From the NCBI GenBank assembly GCA_045636125.1, contig JAZTWX010000017.1:1-64000 (forward strand): a stretch of DNA of 64,000 nt, read 5' to 3'. Under the pieces are notes generated by a model, which saw only the letters and a program-made list of their open reading frames with translations, made no database searches and had not been told where the DNA came from. The position numbers and the translations under genes were made by a program. The number at the start of each line of letters is the position of its first letter. Positions within the stretch are counted from its first letter, which is position 1. The DNA comes from HGM04593 sp045636125 (lineage in GTDB: Bacteria > Bacteroidota > Bacteroidia > Bacteroidales > Bacteroidaceae). This document shows positions 15,788 to 25,232 of the stretch, in pieces.

Positions 15788-17398
15788 TCAGAACGAAGCG
15801 CTCAGGCCAAGCAGCATATTTATGCCCTGCTCGTAGTAACCCGCGTACTTGAAATACTCCTGGTTTATCAGGTTGTTACCCTCGACAAAGGCGCTGTAGC
15901 GGTTAAGGAATCTGTAGCTTGCGCGCAGGTTAAGTTCGTTCTTGTTTTTCGAAAGGTTGTCGTGCCCGTATGTCGCAAAGCTGTATCCGAGGTTTACGTA
16001 AAAATCGTCGAGCAGGCGGGCTTGTGCTCCAAGCTCCACTTCAACCTGCGGTTTCATAAAGAGAAGTTCCTCCTCGTCGCAACCGTAGTGGTTGTAACGT
16101 GCCGCAGCGGTTGCCTTTATGCGTCCTTTGTAGTCGTAGGCCGTGTAGAGCCCTACGTATGTTCTCTTTACATTGTCCTGTGCGATGTATGCGCCTATGC
16201 CGCTTTCGGTGATTGTGTAGCTTTGCAGGAATTCATCCTTTGTGTATGAATACCCGGCATAAACATCGGCCGAAAAGCCTTTGTGCGAGAAACGTGTACC
16301 GGCCTTAATGTCGGCAACGGTGTACTGTGCCTTTGTGGGGTTTGCAGCCCAGTAGGGGGTGAGCTGTTCCATTGCCTCCACGCAGGCAGCGTCGCGGCCG
16401 CCGGTTACGGTGGTGTAGAGGGTGAATTTCTCTCCCACCTTGCCCTCGATAGAGAGGTCGGGTGCAAAGGCGAAGAATGCGTTGTGCTTTGTAATGACAC
16501 TCAACTGTGCTCCCAGGCGCATTGTCATCCCTTTGAAGAGGATATTTGCGTGGGGATTGAGGTTGAGCGAGAAGAAATTGTCGAAGAGCGAGTGGCCGCT
16601 GTAGCTGTAGTTGTCGGCTTCAATGTTAAGCCCCGCACTGCGCAGAATTTCTCCTGTCAGTTCATATTTGAATAGCCCGTTAACGGAAATCCTGTTCTCG
16701 GCAATGTGCCCTATGATGTCCTCGTCGGCGTTCAGGAGGAAAGGGGTGCGTTTGTAGTTTATGCGCGAGTATGCAGCGCCGAACTCATAGGAGAGTGGGC
16801 CTGCGAGGAGGCTCTTGCCGAAGAGCCCGAAATTGCCGCGCTGCACGTTCTGCTTGTCGGTAGGTTGCCAACGCTGGTAGTTGAACACCTTGTTGCCGTA
16901 TGATGCTGTTGCGCCCAACACCATTTTGTCGAATGTATGTGCGTAACGCGCGCCTATGTGAGTGGTAAACATACGCGAGTCCCATTCGCCCTCAATTCCG
17001 TCGAGCTGTGTGTTGTAACCGTTAAAGGTGGCAATGGCGCTCACCTCGTCGCGCTCGCCGGGGTGCAGGAGTGCTGTTATCTTATTGTCGGTGTTGTGCC
17101 CTGTGCCGTAGCCTCCGCGAATGTAGAAGGGGAGGCTCTCGTCCTGTTTGGGAAGCAGTGCAGTGACATCGCGCTCGCTTGTGAACCCGGTGAAAGGTGC
17201 TGCCTGCTGCAAGAATTCGAGTTTCAACGGTGCTGCGGTGTTCTGTTCAATGGCGGGTGTGACGCCTTTCTTTGCCGCTTTTGTTACAACGGGGTTGTAA
17301 CGGTTTTCAACCCTTATTACGGCATTTATGGAGTCTTTTTGCGAGTATGCGGCGGTTGCAAAAAGCAGGGTTGCGAGAATGGAAAATATCTTTTTCAT
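15788..17398 (-). CDS. outer-membrane beta-barrel protein paired with TPR protein
   Basis: 536 residues if the start is ATG at 17398 (MKKIFSILATLLFATAAYS, clear signal peptide); a TTG five codons upstream overlaps the previous stop and is less likely. After the signal the protein has a short conserved segment (AVIRVENRYNPVV...) then many alternating amphipathic strands to the C terminus, ending LSASF with the terminal aromatic of outer-membrane barrels. It resembles TonB-dependent-receptor barrels but lacks a plug and a TonB box, so it is more like a large porin-type barrel. The TPR gene ends 11 bases upstream. The pair may form an envelope transport or assembly complex (inference). Confidence 0.7.
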   Translation of the reverse strand: MKKIFSILATLLFATAAYSQKDSINAVIRVENRYNPVVTKAAKKGVTPAIEQNTAAPLKLEFLQQAAPFTGFTSERDVTALLPKQDESLPFYIRGGYGTGHNTDNKITALLHPGERDEVSAIATFNGYNTQLDGIEGEWDSRMFTTHIGARYAHTFDKMVLGATASYGNKVFNYQRWQPTDKQNVQRGNFGLFGKSLLAGPLSYEFGAAYSRINYKRTPFLLNADEDIIGHIAENRISVNGLFKYELTGEILRSAGLNIEADNYSYSGHSLFDNFFSLNLNPHANILFKGMTMRLGAQLSVITKHNAFFAFAPDLSIEGKVGEKFTLYTTVTGGRDAACVEAMEQLTPYWAANPTKAQYTVADIKAGTRFSHKGFSADVYAGYSYTKDEFLQSYTITESGIGAYIAQDNVKRTYVGLYTAYDYKGRIKATAAARYNHYGCDEEELLFMKPQVEVELGAQARLLDDFYVNLGYSFATYGHDNLSKNKNELNLRASYRFLNRYSAFVEGNNLINQEYFKYAGYYEQGINMLLGLSASF

Positions 17399-17409
17399 AT
17401 TGGTCGGTA

Positions 17410-20400
17410 TCAATTGTTGGTTGCAGAAAGTTTGTTTAGGCGCTCGCTGGTAAGCTCCTCAATATCGTCATCGGCGTTGTAGTTGCCCTGCAGCGAAAGG
17501 AGATATTGCTTGGCCTCCTGTTCACGTCCTTGTGCGGTGTAGAGGTCGGCAAGGAGTATGAAGCTGCGGGCGAGCCAGTAGGCGTGCGGGGTGCTCGCGT
17601 CGATGTAGTCGAAAATGACCTTCTCGCAATCGTCGTAGTTCTTTGTGTCGTAATACATTTGTGCAAGGAGGTATTTTGCCTCGGCGCCATACACGGTGCG
17701 GGTGTCCTTTGCAAGGGTTATGAGCGGTGCTTCGGCCTCGGCGCTGCCTTTTTGCAGGAGGCTCTTTGCAAGGTAATATTCAACCTCGCGCTTGTTGTCG
17801 GGCGCGGGAGCATCTTTTGCAAGAATCTCTTTTGCAAGGGCGGGTGTCTGTTCGTCGTCGGTGTTGTAGGCGCAACGCAGGAGGTTGAGGCGGCAGGCGG
17901 CCTTGCGGTCGGCGTTGCTGCTCTTCTCAATGAGTTTTCTGTACAGCGGCATTGCCTTGCTCCACTGTTTGTTGTTGTAATAGATGTCCGACGCGTAGGC
18001 CATAGCCTCTTCGCTGTATTTGTTGTCGGGGTACCCGGTTACTTTTTCAAAGTGGGGGAGTGCCTTTGCTGTCTCTTTCTTGTTGTAGTGGCTCACGCCC
18101 AGGTAGTAGTGGCTGTCGAGGGTGAAAGCTCCTTCGGGGAATTTTTCGATATACTCCTCGAATTTCTCAATTGCGGTGTTGGTGTCGCCGCGGCCGTATA
18201 TCTTTTCGGCTGCAATGTAGGTGAGTGTGTCTATCTCGCTGCTTTTCACAGCCTTCATACCCGGGGTGTTCGCCGCGTATTGTGCATACTCGGCAACATT
18301 GCCCTGTTCCACGTAAAGGTTCTTAAGGTCCTGTGCCGCGGTGTGAGCCTCGTCGCTGTGGGGGTAGCGGGCAATAATATCCTTGTAGGCCTCGATAGCT
18401 TTTTTGTGATTGCCGCTTGCATTCAACAGCATTGCACGCTCGGCAGCAGCGCGGCGCGAAAGGTCGCTGCCGGGGTGAGCTGCAATGAGCTGCTCAAAAG
18501 TGGCAATGGCCTTGTCGTTCTCCTCAATCTCAATGTGGGCGCGTCCTTTTTCGTAATATCCCTGCTGAATGTGGTCGCTTGCGGGGTATTTGCCGATGAG
18601 GCTGCCGAGGGTGGCGATTTTTGCCTTGTAGTCCTTGCGCAGGCCCTGTGCAATGGCTTTCTGGTAGAGTGAGTAGTCGCTGTTGCTGCTTGTTGCCTCC
18701 ACGGCTTTTGTGTAGTAGGTTTCGGCTGTGCGGTAGTCGCGGGCAAAGAAATTGCAGTCGGCTATGCGGTTGCAGGCGTCGGCGTAGAGCTCTTTCTCGT
18801 CGCGTTTCGCCATTTTAAGGAAGCGCTGGAACTCCTTTTCGGCAGCATCGGTCTGCGAGCGCTGGAAATACGTGTAGCCCAGGCCGTATGTAGCTTTGCC
18901 TGCATTCTCGCCGCCCAGTGCAACAGCGCTGCGGAAATTCGATGCAGCGGTGGCGTATTGCCCTTTGGCATAATATGCTTCGCCTCGCCAGTAAAGAGCC
19001 TCGCTGTGTGTCTTCTTGTCGTGCTCTTTGAGGGCTATCGATTGGTTGAAATAATCGATGGCGGTCTCCATCTTGCCGTCGATGAAGGCTTGTATGCCCA
19101 AACGGTAGAGAATCTTTTGCTTTGCTTGCAGAATTACTTGCGAGGGGGCTGCAATTTTGTTTATAGACTCGAGTGCAACGTCGTAGTTGCGTGTGTTCAT
19201 ATATACCTCTACAAGGTATTTGTTCACCTGCCCGCAATGTTCCGACTTCGGATATTCGTTGAGGAAACGTTCAAAGGTCTTTACGCTCTCGGCAAAGGGG
19301 GAGTAGCGTGTGCTGTGCAGGCAGAGGGCATAGTTGTAGAGTGCCTTCTCGCTCACCTCGCTGTCGAATCCCATATTGGCAGCCTGTTCAAACGAGAAGC
19401 GGGCCTCGTTGGTGTTGCCCTGCGCTGCGTGTATCATACCAAGGTGCAGGCGTGAATTCTGTGTTATTGCGTCGTCCTTGCCGCAACTGCTCAGGAACCA
19501 ATCTTTTGCCTCGTCGAGGTTGCCTGCTTCGTAGAGACAGAGGGCATATTGGTAGCGGGCAATGCGCTGCTGTTTCTTGTAGTTTGTGTCGTCGAGGTAT
19601 TTTTTCAACGGGGTAGCGGCTTCGCTGTGGTTGCCCTGTCCGAAAAGGGCTGCGCCCAGTATCTGGTGCATAGCTGTTCCTTGGGGCTTGTCGCTGTGGT
19701 CGGCAATGAAGCTCTCGGCTATATGCTGTGCCTGCTGGAATTTACCCTGTTTTACATAAATTCCGGCAATGTAGTAGGGGACATCGAGGTAATAGTTGTC
19801 GCTCGACTCAACTTTCTTGAGCCCCTCGTAGGCTTTTTCAAGCTCGTCGTTGTTGTATTGCGCCACCGCAAGGTGGAATTGTGCGTCGGTGGTGTAGTGC
19901 TTGCCTGTTAAGCACAGTGTGGTGAGTGTGTTGCGCGCCTTCTCTTCCTCGCCGCGCTCCTGGAGGGTGAGGGCATAGTGCAGTTCGCAACGCTCGCTCT
20001 CTTGCGGGTCGATGCGTTCAAAGTCGGCCTTTCCGAACCACTCGGCTGCAAGTTTGAAGTTCTTGCTGTAGTAGTACGATTCACCTATTAGTGCCGAAAT
20101 AATATCTTTATTTGCGCTCTCGGGGTAGTCGGCAAGGTGTTGCAGCAAGAGGGCGCGGCCTTGCAGGTGGTCGTTGCCGAAAACTCCGCGGGCACGCAGG
20201 AATTCCATCTCTTCTCGCTCTATGGCGCCGAGGCTGTTGAGATTGAGCCCCTCCATAGTTACTAACAGGGCGTTGTACTCCTTGTCATTGTAGAGGCGGC
20301 GGCTCTCTTCGACAAGCTCTTTGTTGTTTGTGCTGTAATTTTGCGCGCCGGCAGCAACTGCCGCCGATGCGAGCAATATGGTCAAAAAACTCCTTTTCAT
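17410..20400 (-). CDS. large periplasmic tetratricopeptide-repeat protein
   Basis: 996 residues with a signal peptide (MKRSFLTILLASAAVAAGA). Nearly the whole mature protein is helical TPR repeats, recognisable as GEAYYAKGQYATAASNFRSA, GLGYTYFQRSQTDAAEKEF, LGVSHYNKKETAKALPHFE and AYASDIYYNNKQWSKAMPLY, perhaps 20 or more units. Such proteins are scaffolds and in Bacteroidota are often located beside outer-membrane barrels. Its stop lies 11 bases before the barrel gene and its start 6 bases after the Nudix stop. The partner protein is unknown; the adjoining barrel is the best guess. Confidence 0.82.
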   Translation of the reverse strand: MKRSFLTILLASAAVAAGAQNYSTNNKELVEESRRLYNDKEYNALLVTMEGLNLNSLGAIEREEMEFLRARGVFGNDHLQGRALLLQHLADYPESANKDIISALIGESYYYSKNFKLAAEWFGKADFERIDPQESERCELHYALTLQERGEEEKARNTLTTLCLTGKHYTTDAQFHLAVAQYNNDELEKAYEGLKKVESSDNYYLDVPYYIAGIYVKQGKFQQAQHIAESFIADHSDKPQGTAMHQILGAALFGQGNHSEAATPLKKYLDDTNYKKQQRIARYQYALCLYEAGNLDEAKDWFLSSCGKDDAITQNSRLHLGMIHAAQGNTNEARFSFEQAANMGFDSEVSEKALYNYALCLHSTRYSPFAESVKTFERFLNEYPKSEHCGQVNKYLVEVYMNTRNYDVALESINKIAAPSQVILQAKQKILYRLGIQAFIDGKMETAIDYFNQSIALKEHDKKTHSEALYWRGEAYYAKGQYATAASNFRSAVALGGENAGKATYGLGYTYFQRSQTDAAEKEFQRFLKMAKRDEKELYADACNRIADCNFFARDYRTAETYYTKAVEATSSNSDYSLYQKAIAQGLRKDYKAKIATLGSLIGKYPASDHIQQGYYEKGRAHIEIEENDKAIATFEQLIAAHPGSDLSRRAAAERAMLLNASGNHKKAIEAYKDIIARYPHSDEAHTAAQDLKNLYVEQGNVAEYAQYAANTPGMKAVKSSEIDTLTYIAAEKIYGRGDTNTAIEKFEEYIEKFPEGAFTLDSHYYLGVSHYNKKETAKALPHFEKVTGYPDNKYSEEAMAYASDIYYNNKQWSKAMPLYRKLIEKSSNADRKAACRLNLLRCAYNTDDEQTPALAKEILAKDAPAPDNKREVEYYLAKSLLQKGSAEAEAPLITLAKDTRTVYGAEAKYLLAQMYYDTKNYDDCEKVIFDYIDASTPHAYWLARSFILLADLYTAQGREQEAKQYLLSLQGNYNADDDIEELTSERLNKLSATNN

Positions 20401-20406
20401 TGTTTC

Positions 20407-20937
20407 CTATATATCTTTTTTGTATCGGTTCTTGAATATTTCCACTCCTTTGGCAATTGATTGCAACCCGAATTCTGCGGGGTTTATGGTGTCGATGCTC
20501 ATCCATTGCAGCTCCTCCACATCGTCGCAGGCTTTTGGCTGCTGCCCGTCGGTGGTGCACAGGAAAAAGAGGTCGAGCGTGTGCTCTTCGAAGCCCGAAT
20601 AGACATATTTGTTGGGCAACGAAAAGAGGTAGCGTGCCTCCTTCACTGTGAGCCCGGTCTCTTCGAGCACTTCACGTGCAACGCCCTCTTCGGCCGTCTC
20701 GAAACTGTCGGCAAAGCCGCCGGGGAGGTCGAGCGTGCCTTTTGCAGGCTCTTTTGCACGGCGGGCAACAAGCAGTTCGTTGTTGCTGTTCACAATAAAT
20801 GCAACGGTGGCTGCTATGGGGTTGAAATATAGCACAAAGCCGCAGTTACCGCACTTTTTCGACTTGAAGTCATTCACGCCGAAAAGGTTGCTGCCGCAGC
20901 GGGGGCAGTAGCCGAAAAGCTCCAACGGGTGTTTCAT
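20407..20937 (-). CDS. Nudix hydrolase with N-terminal zinc ribbon
   Basis: 176 residues. A zinc ribbon sits at the N terminus (YCPRCGSN ... KCGNCGF, four cysteines in two CxxC pairs) and the Nudix box at about 73-95 reads GGFADSFETAEEGVAREVLEETGL, with the REVLEE core intact. This arrangement resembles NADH-pyrophosphatase-like Nudix proteins but the protein is shorter. It hydrolyses some nucleoside diphosphate derivative; the substrate is not predictable. It is the first gene of the minus-strand run, read away from gpmI. Confidence 0.88.
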   Translation of the reverse strand: MKHPLELFGYCPRCGSNLFGVNDFKSKKCGNCGFVLYFNPIAATVAFIVNSNNELLVARRAKEPAKGTLDLPGGFADSFETAEEGVAREVLEETGLTVKEARYLFSLPNKYVYSGFEEHTLDLFFLCTTDGQQPKACDDVEELQWMSIDTINPAEFGLQSIAKGVEIFKNRYKKDI

Positions 20938-21128
20938 CTCCTGTGTTTTTGTTTTCCACGGCGAAGATACTCCTTTTTCGGCAGTGACGCGCCAAAATCA
21001 TTGTAAAATAATCGGTACATTTAGATATTTTAATTAAAGTGAACGCTATTTGGCGGTATTTATAGCACAGCAGAAGCCGTTTTTGCGATTTTTATGTCCG
21101 AAATGGCGGTAGAAAGGAATAAAATTAG

Positions 21129-21136
21129 TATTTTTG
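21129..21136 (+). promoter_or_regulatory. gpmI -7 element
   Basis: TATTTTTG fits TAnnTTTG, with a 62-base leader to the ATG at 21199. No matching -33 box at 19-20 bases. Confidence 0.35.
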
Positions 21137-21198
21137 CAGCAAACTGCGAAAAATGTGTCGCAGCATCACTGGAAAGATAAATTTAACACTGAAATATT

Positions 21199-22698
21199 AT
21201 GGCAAACAAAGCATTATTGGTAATTCTCGATGGTTGGGGAATAGGCAACCACGGTAAAGGCGATGTAATTTTCAACACACCCACCCCTTACTGGGATCAC
21301 TTGGTGTCGGTATACCCCCACTCACAGTTGCAGGCAAGCGGTGAGAATGTGGGTCTTCCCGCAGGTCAGATGGGTAACAGCGAGGTTGGTCACCTGAACA
21401 TTGGTGGCGGTCGCGTAGTATATCAGGATCTTTTGAAGATTAACCGCGCAATTGCCGACGGTTCAATCGCAAAGAACCCCCAGCTTGTAGCTGCTGTAGA
21501 GTATGCAAAGAAGAACGGCAAGAAATTGCACTTTATGGGACTCACCTCTAACGGTGGTGTTCACAGCTCATTGGAGCACTTGGAGGCTATGTACAAGTTT
21601 GCAACAGAGCAGGGCGTTGAGAATGCATTTGTACACTGCTTTATGGACGGTCGCGACACCGACCCCAAGAGCGGCGCAGGCTTCATTGCCGACCTCACAG
21701 CCAAGAACCTCAAGCTCGCTACCATCGTGGGCCGTTACTACGCAATGGACCGCGACAAACGTTGGGAGCGTGTGAAAATAGCTTACGACCTCATTGTAAA
21801 CGGCGAGGGTAAGGCTGCTACCGATATGGTTAAGGCAGTTGAGGAGTCTTATGCCGAGGGCGTAACCGACGAGTTCATCAAGCCCATTGTGAACAGCGCA
21901 TTCGACGCACGCATTGCCGACGGCGACGCTGTAATCTTCTTCAACTACCGCAACGACCGTGCAAAAGAGCTCACAGTGGTTCTTACACAGGAGGATATGC
22001 CCGCAGAGGGAATGCACACAATCCCCGGCTTGCAGTACTACTGTATGACTCCCTATGATGCAAAATTCACAGGCGTGTATATTCTTTTCGACAAAGAGAA
22101 TGTCGACAACACACTCGGTGAGTTCATTTCTAAACAGGGTATGAAGCAGCTCCACATTGCCGAAACAGAGAAGTATGCTCACGTAACATTCTTCTTCAAC
22201 GGTGGCCGCGAGACTCCCTACGACGGCGAGGAGCGTATTCTTGTTCCCTCTCCCAAGGTTGCAACATACGACTTGCAGCCCGAAATGAGCGCATACGAGG
22301 TGAAGGACAAGCTCGTTAACGAAATAAACTCAGAGAAATTCGATTTCATCGTTGTTAACTTTGCCAACGGTGATATGGTTGGTCACACAGGTATTTACAG
22401 CGCAATTGAAAAGGCAGTGCTTGCTGTTGATGCTTGCTTGAAAGATGTTATCGAGGCTGCCCGTGCCCACGGTTACGAGTCAATCATCATTGCCGACCAC
22501 GGTAACGCCGACAATGCAGTGAACAGCGACGGCTCGCCCAACACAGCTCACTCGCTCAACCCCGTTCCCTGTGTCTATGTTACAAACCAGGAGAACGCAA
22601 CCATTAAAGACGGTATTCTTGCCGACGTAGCTCCCACAATCCTCAAGATTATGGGCTTGGAGGCACCCGCTGAAATGACAGGCGAGTCACTCATCTGA
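21199..22698 (+). CDS. gpmI: 2,3-bisphosphoglycerate-independent phosphoglycerate mutase
   Basis: 499 residues, usual for the Mn-dependent iPGM that interconverts 3- and 2-phosphoglycerate. The N-terminal metal site is LVILDGWGIG; the catalytic serine is in GQMGNSEVGHLNIG; HCFMDGRDTDPKSG, FFNYRNDRAKEL, IVVNFANGDMVGHTG and ADHGNADNAV complete the metal and substrate residues. Codon choice is strongly biased, as expected for a highly expressed glycolytic gene. It is followed by a strong terminator, so it is probably monocistronic. Confidence 0.97.
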   Translation: MANKALLVILDGWGIGNHGKGDVIFNTPTPYWDHLVSVYPHSQLQASGENVGLPAGQMGNSEVGHLNIGGGRVVYQDLLKINRAIADGSIAKNPQLVAAVEYAKKNGKKLHFMGLTSNGGVHSSLEHLEAMYKFATEQGVENAFVHCFMDGRDTDPKSGAGFIADLTAKNLKLATIVGRYYAMDRDKRWERVKIAYDLIVNGEGKAATDMVKAVEESYAEGVTDEFIKPIVNSAFDARIADGDAVIFFNYRNDRAKELTVVLTQEDMPAEGMHTIPGLQYYCMTPYDAKFTGVYILFDKENVDNTLGEFISKQGMKQLHIAETEKYAHVTFFFNGGRETPYDGEERILVPSPKVATYDLQPEMSAYEVKDKLVNEINSEKFDFIVVNFANGDMVGHTGIYSAIEKAVLAVDACLKDVIEAARAHGYESIIIADHGNADNAVNSDGSPNTAHSLNPVPCVYVTNQENATIKDGILADVAPTILKIMGLEAPAEMTGESLI

Positions 22699-22711
22699 TA
22701 AACAATACAAC

Positions 22712-22753
22712 AGAGCGGCTGTGCGGGTTACTGTGCAGCCGCTCTTGGTTTTT
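22712..22753 (+). terminator. terminator after gpmI
   Basis: AGAGCGGCTG and CAGCCGCTCT with a 14-base loop, followed by TGGTTTTT. It lies between gpmI and the DUF3109 gene. Confidence 0.8.
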
Positions 22754-22777
22754 ATTATCACGAACACTAGGATTATT

Positions 22778-23359
22778 ATGGTACAGATAGGTGAAACTAT
22801 TGTGTCGTTCGACCTTTTTCAGGAATATTTCTGTTGCAACTTCTCGCACTGCAAGGGTATTTGCTGTGTCGAAGGTGACGCGGGTGCTCCTGTGCTCATT
22901 GACGAGGTTGAAAAGCTCGAAGAGGCGCTGGATGTTGTCGCGGGTGAAATGTCGCCCGAGGCTCGTGCCGTTGTCGACGAGCAGGGTGTTGTATACACCG
23001 ATCGTGACGGCGACCTTGTAACCTCTATTGTAAATGACAAGGATTGTGTATTTGCCTCGCGCGACGAAAAGGGTGGCTGTATCTGCCTCATTGAAAAGGC
23101 CTACAACGAGGGACGTACAGGCTGGCGCAAGCCTGCATCGTGCTACCTCTACCCCGTGCGTTTGCGCAAGGTGGGCGACCTCACAGCGGTGAACCTTCAC
23201 AAATGGAGCGTGTGCAGCAGCGCCTTTGTGAAAGGCCGTCGCAAGGGTATAAAGGCTTACGAATTTTTGAAACAACCGCTCATTGAGCGTTTCGGCGAGG
23301 AGTGGTACGCCGAGCTGCTTGTTGTTGCCGAAGAGTTGCGTAAGCAGAATATGCTTTAA
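22778..23359 (+). CDS. DUF3109 family cysteine-rich protein
   Basis: 193 residues from ATG at 22778 (MVQIGETIVSFDLFQEYFCC), the usual start of the family; an upstream in-frame start would place the gene inside the gpmI terminator. A conserved set of cysteines, CCNFSHCKGICC near residue 19 and CICLI, CYLYP and CSSAF later, looks like an iron-sulfur cluster or metal site. DUF3109 proteins are conserved in Bacteroidota and distantly related to YkgJ-type iron-sulfur proteins. The function is unknown. Confidence 0.85.
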   Translation: MVQIGETIVSFDLFQEYFCCNFSHCKGICCVEGDAGAPVLIDEVEKLEEALDVVAGEMSPEARAVVDEQGVVYTDRDGDLVTSIVNDKDCVFASRDEKGGCICLIEKAYNEGRTGWRKPASCYLYPVRLRKVGDLTAVNLHKWSVCSSAFVKGRRKGIKAYEFLKQPLIERFGEEWYAELLVVAEELRKQNML

Positions 23360-23369
23360 CAGTTGGAAA

Positions 23370-23397
23370 CAAAGGAGAGCTGCGGCACTCTCCTTTG
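23370..23397 (+). terminator. terminator after DUF3109 gene
   Basis: CAAAGGAGAG and CTCTCCTTTG, 8-base loop, followed by a weak T-rich tail (TGTATT). Confidence 0.65.
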
Positions 23398-23450
23398 TGT
23401 ATTAAACGGCTAATAATTATAGTATTGGGCGTTGAAAAACTAAAAAACAC

Positions 23451-23481
23451 TTTGCTGTTGTTTGTTAAAATGCTATTTTTG
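23451..23481 (+). promoter_or_regulatory. consensus promoter for the DUF6359 gene
   Basis: TTTG (23451-23454), 19 bases, TATTTTTG (23474-23481). The ATG at 23567 gives a leader of about 80 bases. Confidence 0.75.
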
Positions 23482-23566
23482 TGCCGTTTTGCGCAAAAGC
23501 GCTTTTTTTGTATCGCTTTTGCTGCGTTGCAATGTTTTGCGAGAATTATAAACTTAAAATATTACT

Positions 23567-25051
23567 ATGAAGAAATTTTTACTTTCAATTATCTGTTGCC
23601 TTGTCGCTCTTGTGGCTGCACAGGCGCAAACACAGGTTACCGATGTTCTTACTACATCTCTTTTGGGTGTAACAAGTTCATCGTATACCGAATGGAGCGG
23701 TAAAAGCGCTACCTCCTCTGCTGTCTATGCTGGAAAAACAGCTGCAAAAAGCAAGACTGCGATTCAAATGAATAACACAAATCCTTACGGTATTGTCTCT
23801 ACAACATCGGGCGGCAAGGTTGCGAAGATTTCTGTTGTATGGAACACTGCTACAACAAGCGGCCGCACAATTGATATTTATGGAAAAAACACTGCTTACA
23901 CAGCTTCGAGTGAGTTGTATGGCGACGGAAAGGGGACAAAGATAGGCTCAATAGTTTATGGCACATCTACAACTCTTGTGGTAGAAGGAGAATATGCCTA
24001 CATTGGTATCCGTTCAAAGAGTGGTGCGCTCTATTTGGACGAGATTCAAATCACTTGGGAAACAACCGGAGGCGAAGGCGGTGGCGGTGAAACACCCGAA
24101 ACACCCGATACTCCTGATGTTCCCGACACACCTGCTTCGGTAGAGGGCTCTGTTGCCGATGCTCTTGCAGCTTATGTCGAAGGCGAGCAGATAGATGCTA
24201 TTGTTACAGGCTACATTGTTGGTTATGTAAACAGCACAACTGTCGGTACAAATGGCAAGAACTGCGTTTTTGGCACAAACGCCGAAAGGGCTTCTAATAT
24301 TCTCATTGCCGATGATGCCGAAGAGGAGGATTATACAAAGTGTCTTGCTGTTCAAATCCCATCAACTAAAATTGGTGAAGGATTGAACCTTATGGAAAGC
24401 CCCGGTAGCTACAAAAAGAAGGTTGTTATTAAGGCTACTTTGGAGAAATATTTGGGCCACGCAGCCTTGAAGAGTGTTCAGGCCGATGGCACAGGTATCT
24501 ATCACACTGTGTCGGCTGCGGGTTATTCAACCCTCTTCCTTAACTTTGTTGCCGAAATACCCTCTACTGCCGAGGTGTACACCGTTACAGCTGCAAGCAA
24601 TGGCTTTGTTGTGCTCACACAGCTCACAAACGCAATTCCCGCTCAAACAGGTGTTATTTTGAAAAACGCGGGCGAGCACCTCTTTGTAAGTACTACAAAA
24701 CAGCCCACAGCCGAGGGTAACCTGCTCCAAGGTTCTTTGGCCGACACTACAATAGACGACGCAAACTACGACTACTACATTCTTGCCAACGGCGATAATG
24801 GCGTTGGCCTCTACCGCGATGCGTTCAGTGGTGGGGAGTTTGTGAACAATGCCGGCAAGGCCTATCTGCCCATTGCAAAAACCGGTGCACAGAATGCCTT
24901 GTCTTATGGCTTCGATTTTGGTGGAACAACCGGTATTGAGGCTGTTGAAACCGCGCAGGATGCTGCAATTTATGACCTCACAGGTCGCAAGGTTGCTGCA
25001 ATGACAGCCCCCGGCATCTACATTGTAAACGGGAAAAAGGTTATCAAGTAA
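23567..25051 (+). CDS. secreted DUF6359 protein with C-terminal sorting-like tail
   Basis: 494 residues with a signal peptide (MKKFLLSIICCLVALVAAQA). Residues about 22-165 form a beta-rich domain of the type with IVSTTSGGKVAKISVVWN and GRTIDIYGKNTAYT. A Pro/Thr/Glu linker (ETPDTPDVPDTP) follows. Residues about 190-310 match DUF6359 (ADALAAYVEGE...GYIVGYV, SNILIADDAEE, LNLMESPGSYKKK). A further beta-rich segment precedes a C-terminal IYDLTGRKVAAMTAPGIYIV motif, which resembles type IX secretion sorting domains, although no por genes are in this window. Probably surface exposed or released. It has its own consensus promoter and terminator. Confidence 0.8.
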   Translation: MKKFLLSIICCLVALVAAQAQTQVTDVLTTSLLGVTSSSYTEWSGKSATSSAVYAGKTAAKSKTAIQMNNTNPYGIVSTTSGGKVAKISVVWNTATTSGRTIDIYGKNTAYTASSELYGDGKGTKIGSIVYGTSTTLVVEGEYAYIGIRSKSGALYLDEIQITWETTGGEGGGGETPETPDTPDVPDTPASVEGSVADALAAYVEGEQIDAIVTGYIVGYVNSTTVGTNGKNCVFGTNAERASNILIADDAEEEDYTKCLAVQIPSTKIGEGLNLMESPGSYKKKVVIKATLEKYLGHAALKSVQADGTGIYHTVSAAGYSTLFLNFVAEIPSTAEVYTVTAASNGFVVLTQLTNAIPAQTGVILKNAGEHLFVSTTKQPTAEGNLLQGSLADTTIDDANYDYYILANGDNGVGLYRDAFSGGEFVNNAGKAYLPIAKTGAQNALSYGFDFGGTTGIEAVETAQDAAIYDLTGRKVAAMTAPGIYIVNGKKVIK

Positions 25052-25073
25052 CGGATATCTCTTGACCGCGATT

Positions 25074-25105
25074 AAAGGAACTGCGCTTTAGCGTGGTTCC
25101 TTTTT
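25074..25105 (+). terminator. terminator after DUF6359 gene
   Basis: AAAGGAAC and GTTCCTTT with a partly paired 14-base loop, followed by TTG-rich sequence. Confidence 0.7.
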
Positions 25106-25232
25106 GTTTCTCGACCCGCCTGCGCCTTGTGTGGCCAATCAACAAAACCGTTTTTTCGAGATATTGAACATAAATTTGTGAGTTTACAAATAAAAGAGTA
25201 TATTTACACGTATTTTACACAAATAGCACACA

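Noticed and set aside
17506..18672. 388-codon plus-strand frame with hydrophobic stretches
   Set aside because: Antisense to the TPR gene, so the apparent membrane segments come from complement composition.
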